This document shows positions 28,189 through 35,980 of a DNA stretch of 44,097 nt, piece by piece. How positions within the stretch are numbered: the first letter of the stretch is position 1; the number at the start of each line of letters is the position of its first letter. This DNA comes from Alphaproteobacteria bacterium. Lineage in GTDB: Bacteria; Pseudomonadota; Alphaproteobacteria; RUG11792. The DNA is taken from positions 1-44,097 of the forward strand of contig JAFUQI010000024.1 of assembly GCA_017481035.1 (NCBI GenBank), given 5' to 3'. Position numbers and translations under genes: made by a program. The notes under the pieces are model-generated. The model was not told the origin of the DNA. It saw nothing but the letters and a program-made list of their open reading frames with translations, and made no database searches.

Positions 28189-28245
28189 TTGGTCATGTAA
28201 AAAATATACCTCTTACATACTATTATATCATGTTTTTTTTGGATG

Positions 28246-29259
28246 CTAATGTATTATTTTATTTTCTATATTATATATAAAAGAATTTTTAATTAGTTTT
28301 TTATTTTTAAATGCACACGTCGAAATTTTATGTATTGGAAACTTTTTAATTTTATTCCATATTTTTTCATCAAATTGTTTTGCTAAGTATGGTTGTAAAT
28401 CAAACAAATTGTCGGCTTTGTATTTTTCAAACTTTGTATTTTCATACATTAAACTTCTAATCTTTTGGTCTTCTTCAATTGCCACCGTTGCAAATGCATA
28501 CCAGAAGTGATACGGCGCTCCTTCGTTGCTATTCCAATATTCATAGCAAAAATTTTTCATAATTTTATAAAAATATTGATGAGGTTTTGATGCATATAAA
28601 AAGTAACTGTGCACAGAATTTGGACCTATATTTTCAAAAAATCTCTTTCTTTCAATTGCTGGTGGAACGAAAAATTCTTGATCCAAAATAACTTGCGGAA
28701 TTGGTCCTGTTAAGTATGTGGATGCATCAAGCCAAAGACCTCCGTTTTCCTCGATCAAGGCAGTTCTTATCAAATCTGAATATTGAACTGGCGTAATCTT
28801 TTTATCTTCATATTTCTTTTTAATGTTTTCTGGAATTGTAACGTATCGAGAGTAATTAGCATTATCTAAAACTATAACCTCCATATTGCCAGCATGACGC
28901 TTTATGCTATCTATACATGCCTTCACAAACTTCGGAGCATTTTCGTATCCTTTATCCCAAAACACCCATATTTTGTTTGGAAACTTTGCCGGGGCTTCTT
29001 TGCTAGGGTCAAATTCCTGATTCAATAGATACCTATAATGACGAACAGTTTCTTTTAAGAAGATTCTATGTATCTTATTTTTAAAGTCCAAACTTGCTTC
29101 ATTTGCTACCTCTCGCTTTGTTGTTTCTTTCATGAATGCTTGTTCTAATCTTATAGTCATGACTTGTTTCTTTAGATCTTTCTCGTTTTGCATTGACTTA
29201 TAAAGAGCGACGCTAGAAACACAAAACGAACAAACAAGTAATAATGTCTTTATATTCAT
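28246..29259 (-). CDS. Exported glycosyltransferase-like protein (GT32/Caps_synth type)
   Basis: 337 residues. The N-terminal MNIKTLLLVCSFCVSSVALY is a signal peptide or signal anchor, followed by a charged helix. The core resembles the capsular-polysaccharide/GT32 sugar transferase fold: PNKIWVFWDKGYENAP, FVKACIDSIKRH, VIVLDNANYSRYV, YSDLIRTALIEENGGLWLDA with the nucleotide-sugar/metal Asp178. An N-terminal export signal is unusual for such enzymes, which normally use cytosolic nucleotide sugars. One explanation is a secreted toxin-like glycosyltransferase acting in the host; another is an enzyme anchored at the membrane. It has a degenerate paralogue at 42735-43767. The acceptor and donor are unknown. 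Confidence 0.65.
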   Translation of the reverse strand: MNIKTLLLVCSFCVSSVALYKSMQNEKDLKKQVMTIRLEQAFMKETTKREVANEASLDFKNKIHRIFLKETVRHYRYLLNQEFDPSKEAPAKFPNKIWVFWDKGYENAPKFVKACIDSIKRHAGNMEVIVLDNANYSRYVTIPENIKKKYEDKKITPVQYSDLIRTALIEENGGLWLDASTYLTGPIPQVILDQEFFVPPAIERKRFFENIGPNSVHSYFLYASKPHQYFYKIMKNFCYEYWNSNEGAPYHFWYAFATVAIEEDQKIRSLMYENTKFEKYKADNLFDLQPYLAKQFDEKIWNKIKKFPIHKISTCAFKNKKLIKNSFIYNIENKIIH

Positions 29260-29491
29260 AATATCTTCGTATCTTTTTAAATATTTATAATTTTATTTTA
29301 ACAGAAAAATTATTTTTTTTAAAGCTATACTGTATGTTACTAACACCAAGAGAGAGCTACACATCGCAACGGCAACAGCGAGCTCGCAATAATATCTCCA
29401 AAGATGAAGTAATTTAGAACAAACTATTGAAAGCTTGGTTTAACATGCTTATTCTGCGGATATTTCTGTTCAATAACTTCATGACAGATTA

Positions 29492-29554
29492 GGCAACCAT
29501 GCTAAAGATATGACTGTCGAGGACATACAAAGCATAATTGAGATAGTTGAATGA
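29492..29554 (+). pseudogene. Remnant of tandem-repeat secreted protein gene (end of repeat)
   Basis: Reads GNHAKDMTVEDIQSIIEIVE then TGA, matching the ends of both repeats in the protein at 27559-28188 (GNHA..M.V.DIQ.II). Nothing upstream in frame continues the homology, so only the terminal 20 codons survive. Confidence 0.65.
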
Positions 29555-29666
29555 TAGATTCGAAAAAGTATGTATCAGACTTATAACTAACTTAACTAAA
29601 ACATACTTTTAAAATTTTATCAACAATTTATTCTTATATAGTATGCTATACAATGACAATAAAAAT

Positions 29667-29869
29667 TTTTCCACATATTTTCAAAAAAACTATTGACTCG
29701 TTGAAAAAACAACATTTCTTGATGTGTTAACTTTTTGAGCAATCATGTCAAAACACCTATAAAACAAGCATATTAACACTTTTCTCACAAGTTATCCTCA
29801 GAGTTATTAACAGGTTTTGTGAATAACTATAATTTTATGTGTTTTAATCGTTGCAAAGACTGTTAATAA
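29667..29869. other. Cluster of DnaA-box-like sites (candidate replication origin)
   Basis: Within about 200 very AT-rich bases there are two exact TTWTNCACA matches, TTTTCCACA (29667-29675) and TGTGAATAA (29818-29826, minus strand), and four one-mismatch forms: TTTCTCACA (29781), TTATCCTCA (29792), TTATTAACA (29804) and TGTTAATAA (29861, minus). No gene overlaps. Genes to the left (dnaE block) run leftward, and most to the right (dprA onward) run rightward, as expected around an origin. Exact matches also arise by chance in AT-rich DNA. Confidence 0.35.
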
Positions 29870-29893
29870 CCATATCAAAAATACAGGTTAGTG

Positions 29894-29947
29894 GAACATG
29901 CTAAAAATATGACTATCAAGGATATACAAGACATAATTGAAAAATAC
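29894..29947 (+). pseudogene. Second remnant of the tandem-repeat protein gene
   Basis: Reads EHAKNMTIKDIQDIIEKY, again the conserved repeat end of the 27559-28188 protein, then runs into repeat-block DNA. Only about 18 codons are recognisable. Confidence 0.55.
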
Positions 29948-30434
29948 AAAACAACAATGCTTACATTGGCAAGCATCATGATAACAATATATTAAAGCAG
30001 GCGGCTGGAATGGCGCGGGGCGCCGCCTACATGTGCAAAACGCAAGAATTACCAGACATTGTAATAAGAGTTATTTTAGTACCAACTACCTAACTAAGCC
30101 ACCTTCCACGTAAGTGGAACCAGTGGCTTGGTAGCAGTGCCACACCTCTATCTCTACACAAACCTATAACACTTTATCACCTACCTATAAACAACCATAT
30201 ACACTACTACTATATTTTTTTGAAAAAAGGTTCGAAGAAAGAAATATAAATGAAGAGAACTTATGTCAAGGTAGAGAACGTAAGTGAACCTTGACATATA
30301 GTGAAGATTCATTTATATAATGCGAACAGCCTTTTTGAAAATATATAGTTATATTGATAGTTCGCAATTGATACTATCAATTGCGTCTAAGCAACAATGC
30401 TTACATTGGAAGGTATCATGATAACAATATATTA

Positions 30435-30472
30435 AAGCAGGCGGCGGGAATGGCGCGGGGCGCCGCCTGCTT
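30435..30472. repeat. GC-rich palindromic element, perfect copy
   Basis: AAGCAGGCGGC (30435-30445) pairs with GCCGCCTGCTT (30462-30472). It is almost the same as 22371-22408. Confidence 0.85.
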
Positions 30473-30688
30473 ATGCGAAAGACAATAGCTAGCATTATAT
30501 ACATAATCTTCATTGATATAATCGCTATACTACATCAGGAAACTATAGAATACTCACAAATTTAGTAGTATATAAAACGAAACAATCCCACTATTAAGCC
30601 GGCACCTCCCAGCGCGTATTTTCCGCAGCCTGCTTACCTAAGGCATTACGCTAATAATAACGTTATAAACACAAAAAAAATATATAAA

Positions 30689-30739
30689 CTTTTATGGGAG
30701 TTTTTAGTTTTTGACACAACTTTAGTCCGTAGGATACCA
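30689..30739 (+). promoter_or_regulatory. Promoter module with conserved upstream motif (copy B)
   Basis: Motif CTTTTATGGGAGTTTTTA, TTGACA (30711-30716), 17-base spacer, ATACCA (30734-30739), then an AAGGC/GCCTT hairpin and a ribosome-site-like AGGAAAAAATCATG. It points into the 3' end of the acetyltransferase gene on the opposite strand and could give antisense RNA. Confidence 0.45.
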
Positions 30740-30815
30740 TTTATATATAAGGCGAATCTGCCTTTCATTTACAACGTTTTTTTATATAGGAAAAAATCAT
30801 GAAAACAAGTTTATT

Positions 30816-31454
30816 TTATTCGAAACCTTTAAGTTCCTTGGTTAAAAGCTTATCTAAGTTATTTAGGATTTTATCGATTGACCAATTCCACCAAGCAATA
30901 TCAAGAAGCCTCTTTATCGTTTCATCATCAAAGCGCATTCTTATAACGCGAGCTGGATTGCCGCCAACAATCGCGTAATCAGGAACATCTTTTGTAACTA
31001 GTGCGTTGGTTCCTATTATTGCTCCGTTTCCGATATGAATACCAGGCATGATCGTTGCACCATATCCGATCCAGACGTCGTTCTCTATAACAGTATCGCC
31101 TTTGTTAGGAAATACTAGTGACTGTGGATATTGCTCTGAAACATCATCACTAAATATTGCAAATGGGTATGCTGTTATATAGTTATGATTATGAAAAATG
31201 CCATTCATCAAAAACTTAACATCTTGAGCTATCTGACAGAATTTGCCAATGATTAATTGATCGCCAAGAAATTCATGATGATACTTAACGTTGTTCTCAA
31301 AGTTTTCTGGAGATCTTTCGTCGTCATAAAATGTATAATCGCCAACTTTGATATTTGATCGCGTGATGAAGTTCTTCAAAAAGACAGTGCGCTTTAATCC
31401 AAACTTAAGAGGATATTGCGCACATGGGGGTGGAAAGCAAATATTACTCTTCAA
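30816..31454 (-). CDS. Vat-type (xenobiotic/streptogramin A) O-acetyltransferase
   Basis: 212 residues of the left-handed beta-helix acetyltransferase family closest to Vat streptogramin acetyltransferases. Visible are IGKFCQIAQDVKFLMNG followed by IFHNHN (the catalytic His region, usually NHR), [61 protein letters not shown], and the C-terminal WWNWSIDKI helix. These enzymes use acetyl-CoA to acetylate small hydroxylated compounds; drug resistance is known for Vat, but the substrate here is unknown. The start is a TTG at 31454 that overlaps the rplI stop by 11 bases; no later in-frame ATG precedes the fold. The 3' third is duplicated at 22751-22965. Confidence 0.85.
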   Translation of the reverse strand: MKSNICFPPPCAQYPLKFGLKRTVFLKNFITRSNIKVGDYTFYDDERSPENFENNVKYHHEFLGDQLIIGKFCQIAQDVKFLMNGIFHNHNYITAYPFAIFSDDVSEQYPQSLVFPNKGDTVIENDVWIGYGATIMPGIHIGNGAIIGTNALVTKDVPDYAIVGGNPARVIRMRFDDETIKRLLDIAWWNWSIDKILNNLDKLLTKELKGFE

Positions 31455-31935
31455 CTGTTTCTACTTCCTCTTCGATTGGCGCTGTTTGCTCTGAAGCAGT
31501 CATAACTCTAAGAGCGATATCAACAGTAACCTCTGGATGTAAAACTATGCCTATCTTATAGTTACCAATTGCTTTAATTGGAGCAGCGATACGAACTTGT
31601 CCCTTGCTTATCGTTATTCCTTGTTCGCTTAATGCCTCAACGATATCTGATGGACGTACAGATCCAAAGAGAAAACCAGAGTCACTTGCTTGTCTTGTTA
31701 AGATGATTGAAACATCTTCAAGCTTATTTGCAGCTTTTTCAGCTTCTGTTTTGAGTTTTAGGTTATTCGCTTCGATTTCTGCTTTTTTATTTTTGAAGTA
31801 TTCTAGATTTGCTTCTGTGGCTCTTAATGCTTTCTTCTTCGGCAATAAAAAGTTTCTTGCATATCCCAATTTAACATCAACAACATCACCTATAAAACCT
31901 AGCTTTTCAACTCTTTCTAGTAAAATAACTTGCAT
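31444..31935 (-). CDS. rplI: 50S ribosomal protein L9
   Basis: Large-subunit protein L9 bridging to 23S rRNA domain V. The N-terminal domain is typical: MQVILLERVEKLGFIGDVVD then VKLGYARNFLLPKKKA (residues 1-36). A long connecting helix (ANLEYFKNKKAEIEANNLKL) follows, then a C-terminal domain with LFGSVRPSDI and KAIGNYKIGIVLHPEV. The C-terminus ends in an acidic tail (EEEVETVEE). 163 residues is normal. An AAGG ribosome site precedes the ATG. rpsF and rpsR, usual neighbours, are absent; the acetyltransferase gene overlaps its 3' end instead. Confidence 0.97.
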   Translation of the reverse strand: MQVILLERVEKLGFIGDVVDVKLGYARNFLLPKKKALRATEANLEYFKNKKAEIEANNLKLKTEAEKAANKLEDVSIILTRQASDSGFLFGSVRPSDIVEALSEQGITISKGQVRIAAPIKAIGNYKIGIVLHPEVTVDIALRVMTASEQTAPIEEEVETVEE

Positions 31936-32124
31936 TGTGTGAAACCTTAATTAAATGAAAGAAAAACAAATATCTGATGAGAAGAGTTTAACATTTTTTA
32001 AAAGTATATTCTACAGAAAGTTTTAGATAGATTAGTATCATAAAAATCTTTGCTACATTAACTAAATATTAAACAAAATTTGTTATACTTATTTATATAC
32101 GGATAATGGTGAAATAGTTTCTCT

Positions 32125-33180
32125 GTGCTTAGCGATATTGTAATAGACTGGTTTGCATTGATATCCTCACAAGGAATTGGCCCTAAAACTTTTTGGGCAT
32201 TGATGAGAAGATATAGGACTGCCGCAGAAGCAATCAAACACATCGAAAAGCCTTTTAACAGACTAAAAGCAGAGAAAATACTAAACTCAATGAACTGTAA
32301 TGTTATTTTGGCTAACGATCAAATGTTTCCAAAATCACTTAGACGAACTTGTTCTTGCCCTCCCCTTCTTTTCTACAAAGGTGATATCTCGATAATCAAT
32401 AAAAGAAAAATAGCAATTATAGGCGCAAGAAATGCTTCTCTTACAGGCAAATCAATAGCTAAAAATTTAGCTGAGAATTTGTCACGATATTTTGCGATAG
32501 TATCAGGACTTGCAAAAGGAATTGATACAAGTGCACACATAGGGTCACTTGAAAACCCAAGTTATAAGTCAGCAATTTCGGTTTTACCAATGAGTTTTGA
32601 TAATATATATCCGAAAGAAAATCAAAAACTTTTTGAAAAAATCGCTGAAAACGGTCTCGTAATAACTGAGAAACCATATGGTTCTCATAATGAGCAAGGA
32701 TCATTCCATGCAAGAAACAGAATAGTAACACTCTTATCCGAAGCTATAATAGTTATAGAAGCTGCAGCTAAATCAGGAACGATGACAACCGCACAAATGG
32801 CTCTTGATATAGGATGTGAAGTTTTGGTCGTTCCAGGCAGTCCAAGTGATCCGCGAAACTTCGGATCAAATCTTTTAATACGAAATGGAGCAACGTTAAT
32901 ACAAAGTTATGAAGATGTTCTTGAATCATTGAATTATGTTCAACAAGAACATATATCAGTAGTTCAACACAAAGTTATAGAAGAAGCTCAAAGTATTAAT
33001 CAATCTGATTTGCAAAATAAAATTTTAGAGATGTTGTCTAATGTTCCAGTTACATTAGATGAACTTTCGTTTCAACTTAAAGTCCCAATGCAAGACATTT
33101 TATGTGCTATTTCTGAGCTTGAACTAAAAAATATGATAGCAAGACACTCATCTAATGGAATCGTATTAGGATACAAATAG
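32125..33180 (+). CDS. dprA: DNA-processing protein DprA
   Basis: Loads RecA on incoming single-stranded DNA during natural transformation; also kept in many non-competent bacteria. The Rossmann-like core is clear: KIAIIGARNASLTGKSIAKN, VSGLAKGIDTSAHIGSL, the NIYPKENQKLFEKI stretch, GSFHARNRIVTLLSEAIIVI, AKSGTMTTAQMALD and GSNLLIRNGATLI. An N-terminal helical domain with HhH character (SSQGIGPKTFWALM) and a C-terminal winged-helix (residues about 290-351) are present. 351 residues is normal. GTG at 32125 is the only start that gives the family N-terminus; the ribosome site is weak. radC starts at the next base after its stop. Confidence 0.93.
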   Translation: MLSDIVIDWFALISSQGIGPKTFWALMRRYRTAAEAIKHIEKPFNRLKAEKILNSMNCNVILANDQMFPKSLRRTCSCPPLLFYKGDISIINKRKIAIIGARNASLTGKSIAKNLAENLSRYFAIVSGLAKGIDTSAHIGSLENPSYKSAISVLPMSFDNIYPKENQKLFEKIAENGLVITEKPYGSHNEQGSFHARNRIVTLLSEAIIVIEAAAKSGTMTTAQMALDIGCEVLVVPGSPSDPRNFGSNLLIRNGATLIQSYEDVLESLNYVQQEHISVVQHKVIEEAQSINQSDLQNKILEMLSNVPVTLDELSFQLKVPMQDILCAISELELKNMIARHSSNGIVLGYK

Positions 33181-33876
33181 ATGAATGTCAAATTAAAGAA
33201 ATCAACGCATGAGGTTTCGCTTAATAGTGGGCACAGACAACGTGTATATCAAAAACTCCAAGAGCCAAATTATTGTTTTTTAGATTATGAAATTGTTGAA
33301 ATGATGCTATTCTTAGCTATAAAACGAAAGGATGTTAAACCGTTAGCGAAGAAATTAATTGATAATTTTGGTAGTGTACACAGAATATTAAATGCATCTC
33401 GGGCAGAACTGTTAAATGTTAAAGGAGTCGGAAACTCTATTGTAAATGTTATAAAAACTATAAACATTATATTAAATGCATCAATTAAAGATAGAGTAGA
33501 AAAACAAAGCGTTATCGAATGCCTAGATGACGTTATAACTTTATCTAAAAATTATTGTTTGGATAATGAATGCCTGTGTTTAGTTCTTTTGAATAATATA
33601 AATGAAGTAATTAAATTCGAAAAGACAAATGAAGGCGACGTTAGTGCAGTTAACTTTTCGACGAGGTTAATTGTTAAAAAATGTATAGAGTTTGGAGCAA
33701 GAAAAGTGATCCTTATACACAATCATCCAAGCGGAGATCCAACCCCCTCATCGCAAGATATATACTCAACAAAAAGAATAATAGAAGCATTGGAAATTTT
33801 CGATATAAAGCTATTTGATCATGTTATAATAGGAAAAGGAAGGTATATATCATTTAGAACAATTGGAGTAATATAA
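33181..33876 (+). CDS. radC: RadC/JAB-domain protein
   Basis: 231 residues. N-terminal UPF0758/HhH domain (LNVKGVGNSIVNVIKTI) followed by the JAMM/MPN+ metal site HNHPSGDPTPSSQD, giving the HxH-x7-SxxD pattern, and the closing strand KLFDHVIIGKGRYISFRTIG. Long called a DNA repair protein, but the biochemical role of RadC is unsettled. All metal ligands are present. It begins immediately after the dprA stop codon, so the two are co-transcribed and probably coupled. Confidence 0.93.
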   Translation: MNVKLKKSTHEVSLNSGHRQRVYQKLQEPNYCFLDYEIVEMMLFLAIKRKDVKPLAKKLIDNFGSVHRILNASRAELLNVKGVGNSIVNVIKTINIILNASIKDRVEKQSVIECLDDVITLSKNYCLDNECLCLVLLNNINEVIKFEKTNEGDVSAVNFSTRLIVKKCIEFGARKVILIHNHPSGDPTPSSQDIYSTKRIIEALEIFDIKLFDHVIIGKGRYISFRTIGVI

Positions 33877-34123
33877 GTATTTTTTTTGTTTATTAACATT
33901 TTACAGCCAAATATCATTCGCAGCAACTGACATCACTGTCGACTTAATCGATATTGATGGATACGAAGATGACAAGACGAAGGTAGCTAAAGAACATATA
34001 TCACGTTATGTAATCGTAATTCCGCATGAGGCAACATTAAGCAGGAGGAGTAATGCGTCATTCCTGCCGTCTGTTTGTCGTAAGTACCATTTACTAAATA
34101 TTATTGATTGTGATATAATATAA
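33872..34123 (+). pseudogene. Remnant of a secreted-protein gene carrying a palindromic insert
   Basis: A frame open for 83 codons lacks a start codon. It begins Y-KYFFCLLTFYSQISFA, which looks like a good signal peptide in which ATG-AAG has become TAT-AAG, then TDITVDLIDIDGYEDDKTKV. From about 34039 the frame is formed by a degenerate copy of the GC-rich palindrome family (AAGCAGG...CCTGCCGTCTG). It immediately follows the radC stop. The family is unknown. Confidence 0.4.
34112..34119 (+). promoter_or_regulatory. Extended -10 promoter of the 34157 gene
   Basis: TG-A-TATAAT (TATAAT at 34114-34119) is an extended -10 form. The same TGATATAAT is present upstream of the paralogous gene at 38622 and within the mosaic repeats. 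No strong -35 is seen. Confidence 0.45.
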
Positions 34124-34156
34124 TGGAGATTATATATCTTGAAAATTTTAAGAATT

Positions 34157-35980
34157 ATGAAGGTTATACGTTCTTTAATAATATGTGCATTAAGTGCGAT
34201 GCACTTGTCTTTATACTCTTGTGATGAGTATGATTATTATTATGACTGTGATGAGCAAATTAATACTCTAGCACCTTTACCGTTAAGTGAGGACGAAAAA
34301 GATGTTAAGTATTTGTTAAAATTAGATACAACATTCGATCAAGAAATGGACTATGAAGTTTACAGACAAAAAATTAAAAATATAACAGATCTACTCGTTG
34401 AAGAAGACAAAGAAGCACGACCTAATAGTGACAAACTTTATTTATCTTATGAAAAATACAGGAAAGCGTGGAATAAAGCGAACCCAAACAATCAGATAAA
34501 GATAGACTTACCAAAAGGAATTGATTTAAACAAAATACGTTTGCAACAACCTGATGTAGAAAAAAGCGACTATAAGAACAAAAGATATAAAAAAGAAACT
34601 TTCAACCAAAAACCTGTGTATTACTCATTTCTGTATGGTCAAAATATGTTATATGGACTAAGTGATGATTTGCGAAGCAATAATGATGAAACCTTTTTAA
34701 ATTGCTTGGTTCACCATATAGTCAACCTAATGCTATTTTTACCCCAAGAAGAAGTTGGTATGTCTAAAAATTATGTGCTGCAAGTTGGAAAGTATGACTA
34801 TGATGGTTTTATTGCTGCATTTAATAAACTAAAATATATAATAAAAAATTCGAAAAAAAGCACTTATAGAAACGAAAACGACATCGAAAATCTTTTCACA
34901 ACGATTAAAAAAACACACAATGAACAAGACTTGAAAAAACTTACAGGAAAAAGTTTTCAAGATTTGAAAAATGATATAAGAAGCAAGAAAATAGATATAA
35001 GTTTATCTGGAGAAGACATTTGTATTTTACAATACAACCATAACTATGACCTTAAAAATAAAATCATAGAAAGGATGGAAATCTTTAGAGATGAAATTTT
35101 TAAAACATTAAATGATTCTGGATTTTTAGGGTTTATCAATACATTTCTGTTTAATATAATAATTAAAAACTGGGATCAGTCAAAGTATAACGGAACGACA
35201 CACTATCAACTTATAACACCATTTATAGCACCACTCAATTATGAAGAAACAGATGCCGACTACGGTTGTACCGACTACCATGTACAAGGTTTAACAGGCA
35301 AACAAAATGCTATAATGTCTTTTTATAAACACAAATTAAGTACAGATGATAAGAAAGAAGTTAAGTGCGATCACAAACTTTTAATAAAACAAATAAATTA
35401 TAATAAAGACTTAAAAGTAGATGAATTAGGAGTTATAAAAAATGTTCCAGATAATATGAAGATACTTGAATATCTTAAACATCTATTGGAAGATGAAATA
35501 AACATGAACTTTTTTAATAGTTTTAAAAATTGCGGCAACAACATATACGTATTCAATGATGCATGTGAAAATGGTAAATTTTCTATGGTGTTATCAAACC
35601 TTTACAACGAAAAGCAAAACTACGGCAGTAATTTTTGGCAAATAGTATATGCCCCATGGAAAGACAATATATATACTAATTACATTAAAGAAAATTATTG
35701 CAAACAAAAAGATGACATAGATATCAAATTCGTAAGTAAAGATGATTTTTTTAAATCAAAATATATACCAACAATTTATATCAATAAAGATAATATATTA
35801 AATTTTTTAAAAGCTATTAATTTAAACGATTGGAATGAGTTTATATTAAAACAAGATCAGAACAAGAGCAAGGTTACGTTTAATTTATCTTACGAAAAAG
35901 ATTATGTTTATGCTCGATTTCCTGGAATTAATAGTCAAACTATACAAAAAAACAACATCTCAAAATTTCAACCTTGTTAA
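34157..35980 (+). CDS. Large secreted protein, N-terminal part of a frameshifted paralogue
   Basis: The N-terminal 607 residues of what appears to be one about 866-residue protein split at an A7 run (35946-35952). The signal peptide MKVIRSLIICALSAMHLSLY leads into the C-x8-C motif SCDEYDYYYDCDE (C22, C31). Further landmarks shared with the 831-residue protein at 38622 are KYDYDGFIAAFNKLK, TLNDSGFLGFINTF, LTGKQNAIMSFYK and VDELGVIKNV. After YARFPGINSQTIQK the frame loses homology and stops. ATG 34157 is preferred over TTG 34139 because it gives the better signal peptide. No known domain is recognised; a secreted host-directed role is inferred only from export and paralogue expansion. Confidence 0.7.
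   Translation: MKVIRSLIICALSAMHLSLYSCDEYDYYYDCDEQINTLAPLPLSEDEKDVKYLLKLDTTFDQEMDYEVYRQKIKNITDLLVEEDKEARPNSDKLYLSYEKYRKAWNKANPNNQIKIDLPKGIDLNKIRLQQPDVEKSDYKNKRYKKETFNQKPVYYSFLYGQNMLYGLSDDLRSNNDETFLNCLVHHIVNLMLFLPQEEVGMSKNYVLQVGKYDYDGFIAAFNKLKYIIKNSKKSTYRNENDIENLFTTIKKTHNEQDLKKLTGKSFQDLKNDIRSKKIDISLSGEDICILQYNHNYDLKNKIIERMEIFRDEIFKTLNDSGFLGFINTFLFNIIIKNWDQSKYNGTTHYQLITPFIAPLNYEETDADYGCTDYHVQGLTGKQNAIMSFYKHKLSTDDKKEVKCDHKLLIKQINYNKDLKVDELGVIKNVPDNMKILEYLKHLLEDEINMNFFNSFKNCGNNIYVFNDACENGKFSMVLSNLYNEKQNYGSNFWQIVYAPWKDNIYTNYIKENYCKQKDDIDIKFVSKDDFFKSKYIPTIYINKDNILNFLKAINLNDWNEFILKQDQNKSKVTFNLSYEKDYVYARFPGINSQTIQKNNISKFQPC

Larger units (their letters stand above)
29946..30810. repeat. Mosaic hairpin-repeat block 2
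   Basis: Noncoding. Modules in order: palindrome with damaged right arm (29995-30030); hairpin CCAC-TTCCAC-GTAA-GTGGAA-GTGG (30099-30126); GTGGC...GCCAC stem (30122-30143); TACTACTATATTTTTTTGAA followed by a GGTTCGAAGAAAGAAATATA stretch that is the same as at 43.99 kb; inverted repeat ATGTCAAGGT/ACCTTGACAT (30263-30297); TATATAATGCG; palindrome CGCAATTGATA/TATCAATTGCG (30363-30385); perfect GC-rich palindrome (30435-30472); variant palindrome (30595-30636); and a promoter module at 30689-30739. The 3' two thirds form the right copy of the long direct repeat. Confidence 0.7.
30328..31031 (+). repeat. Long direct repeat, right copy (pairs with 22271-22965)
   Basis: Probably the source copy, because it continues into the intact acetyltransferase gene. 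The two copies are about 8 kb apart in the same orientation, so recombination between them would delete or duplicate the dnaE segment. Confidence 0.8.
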
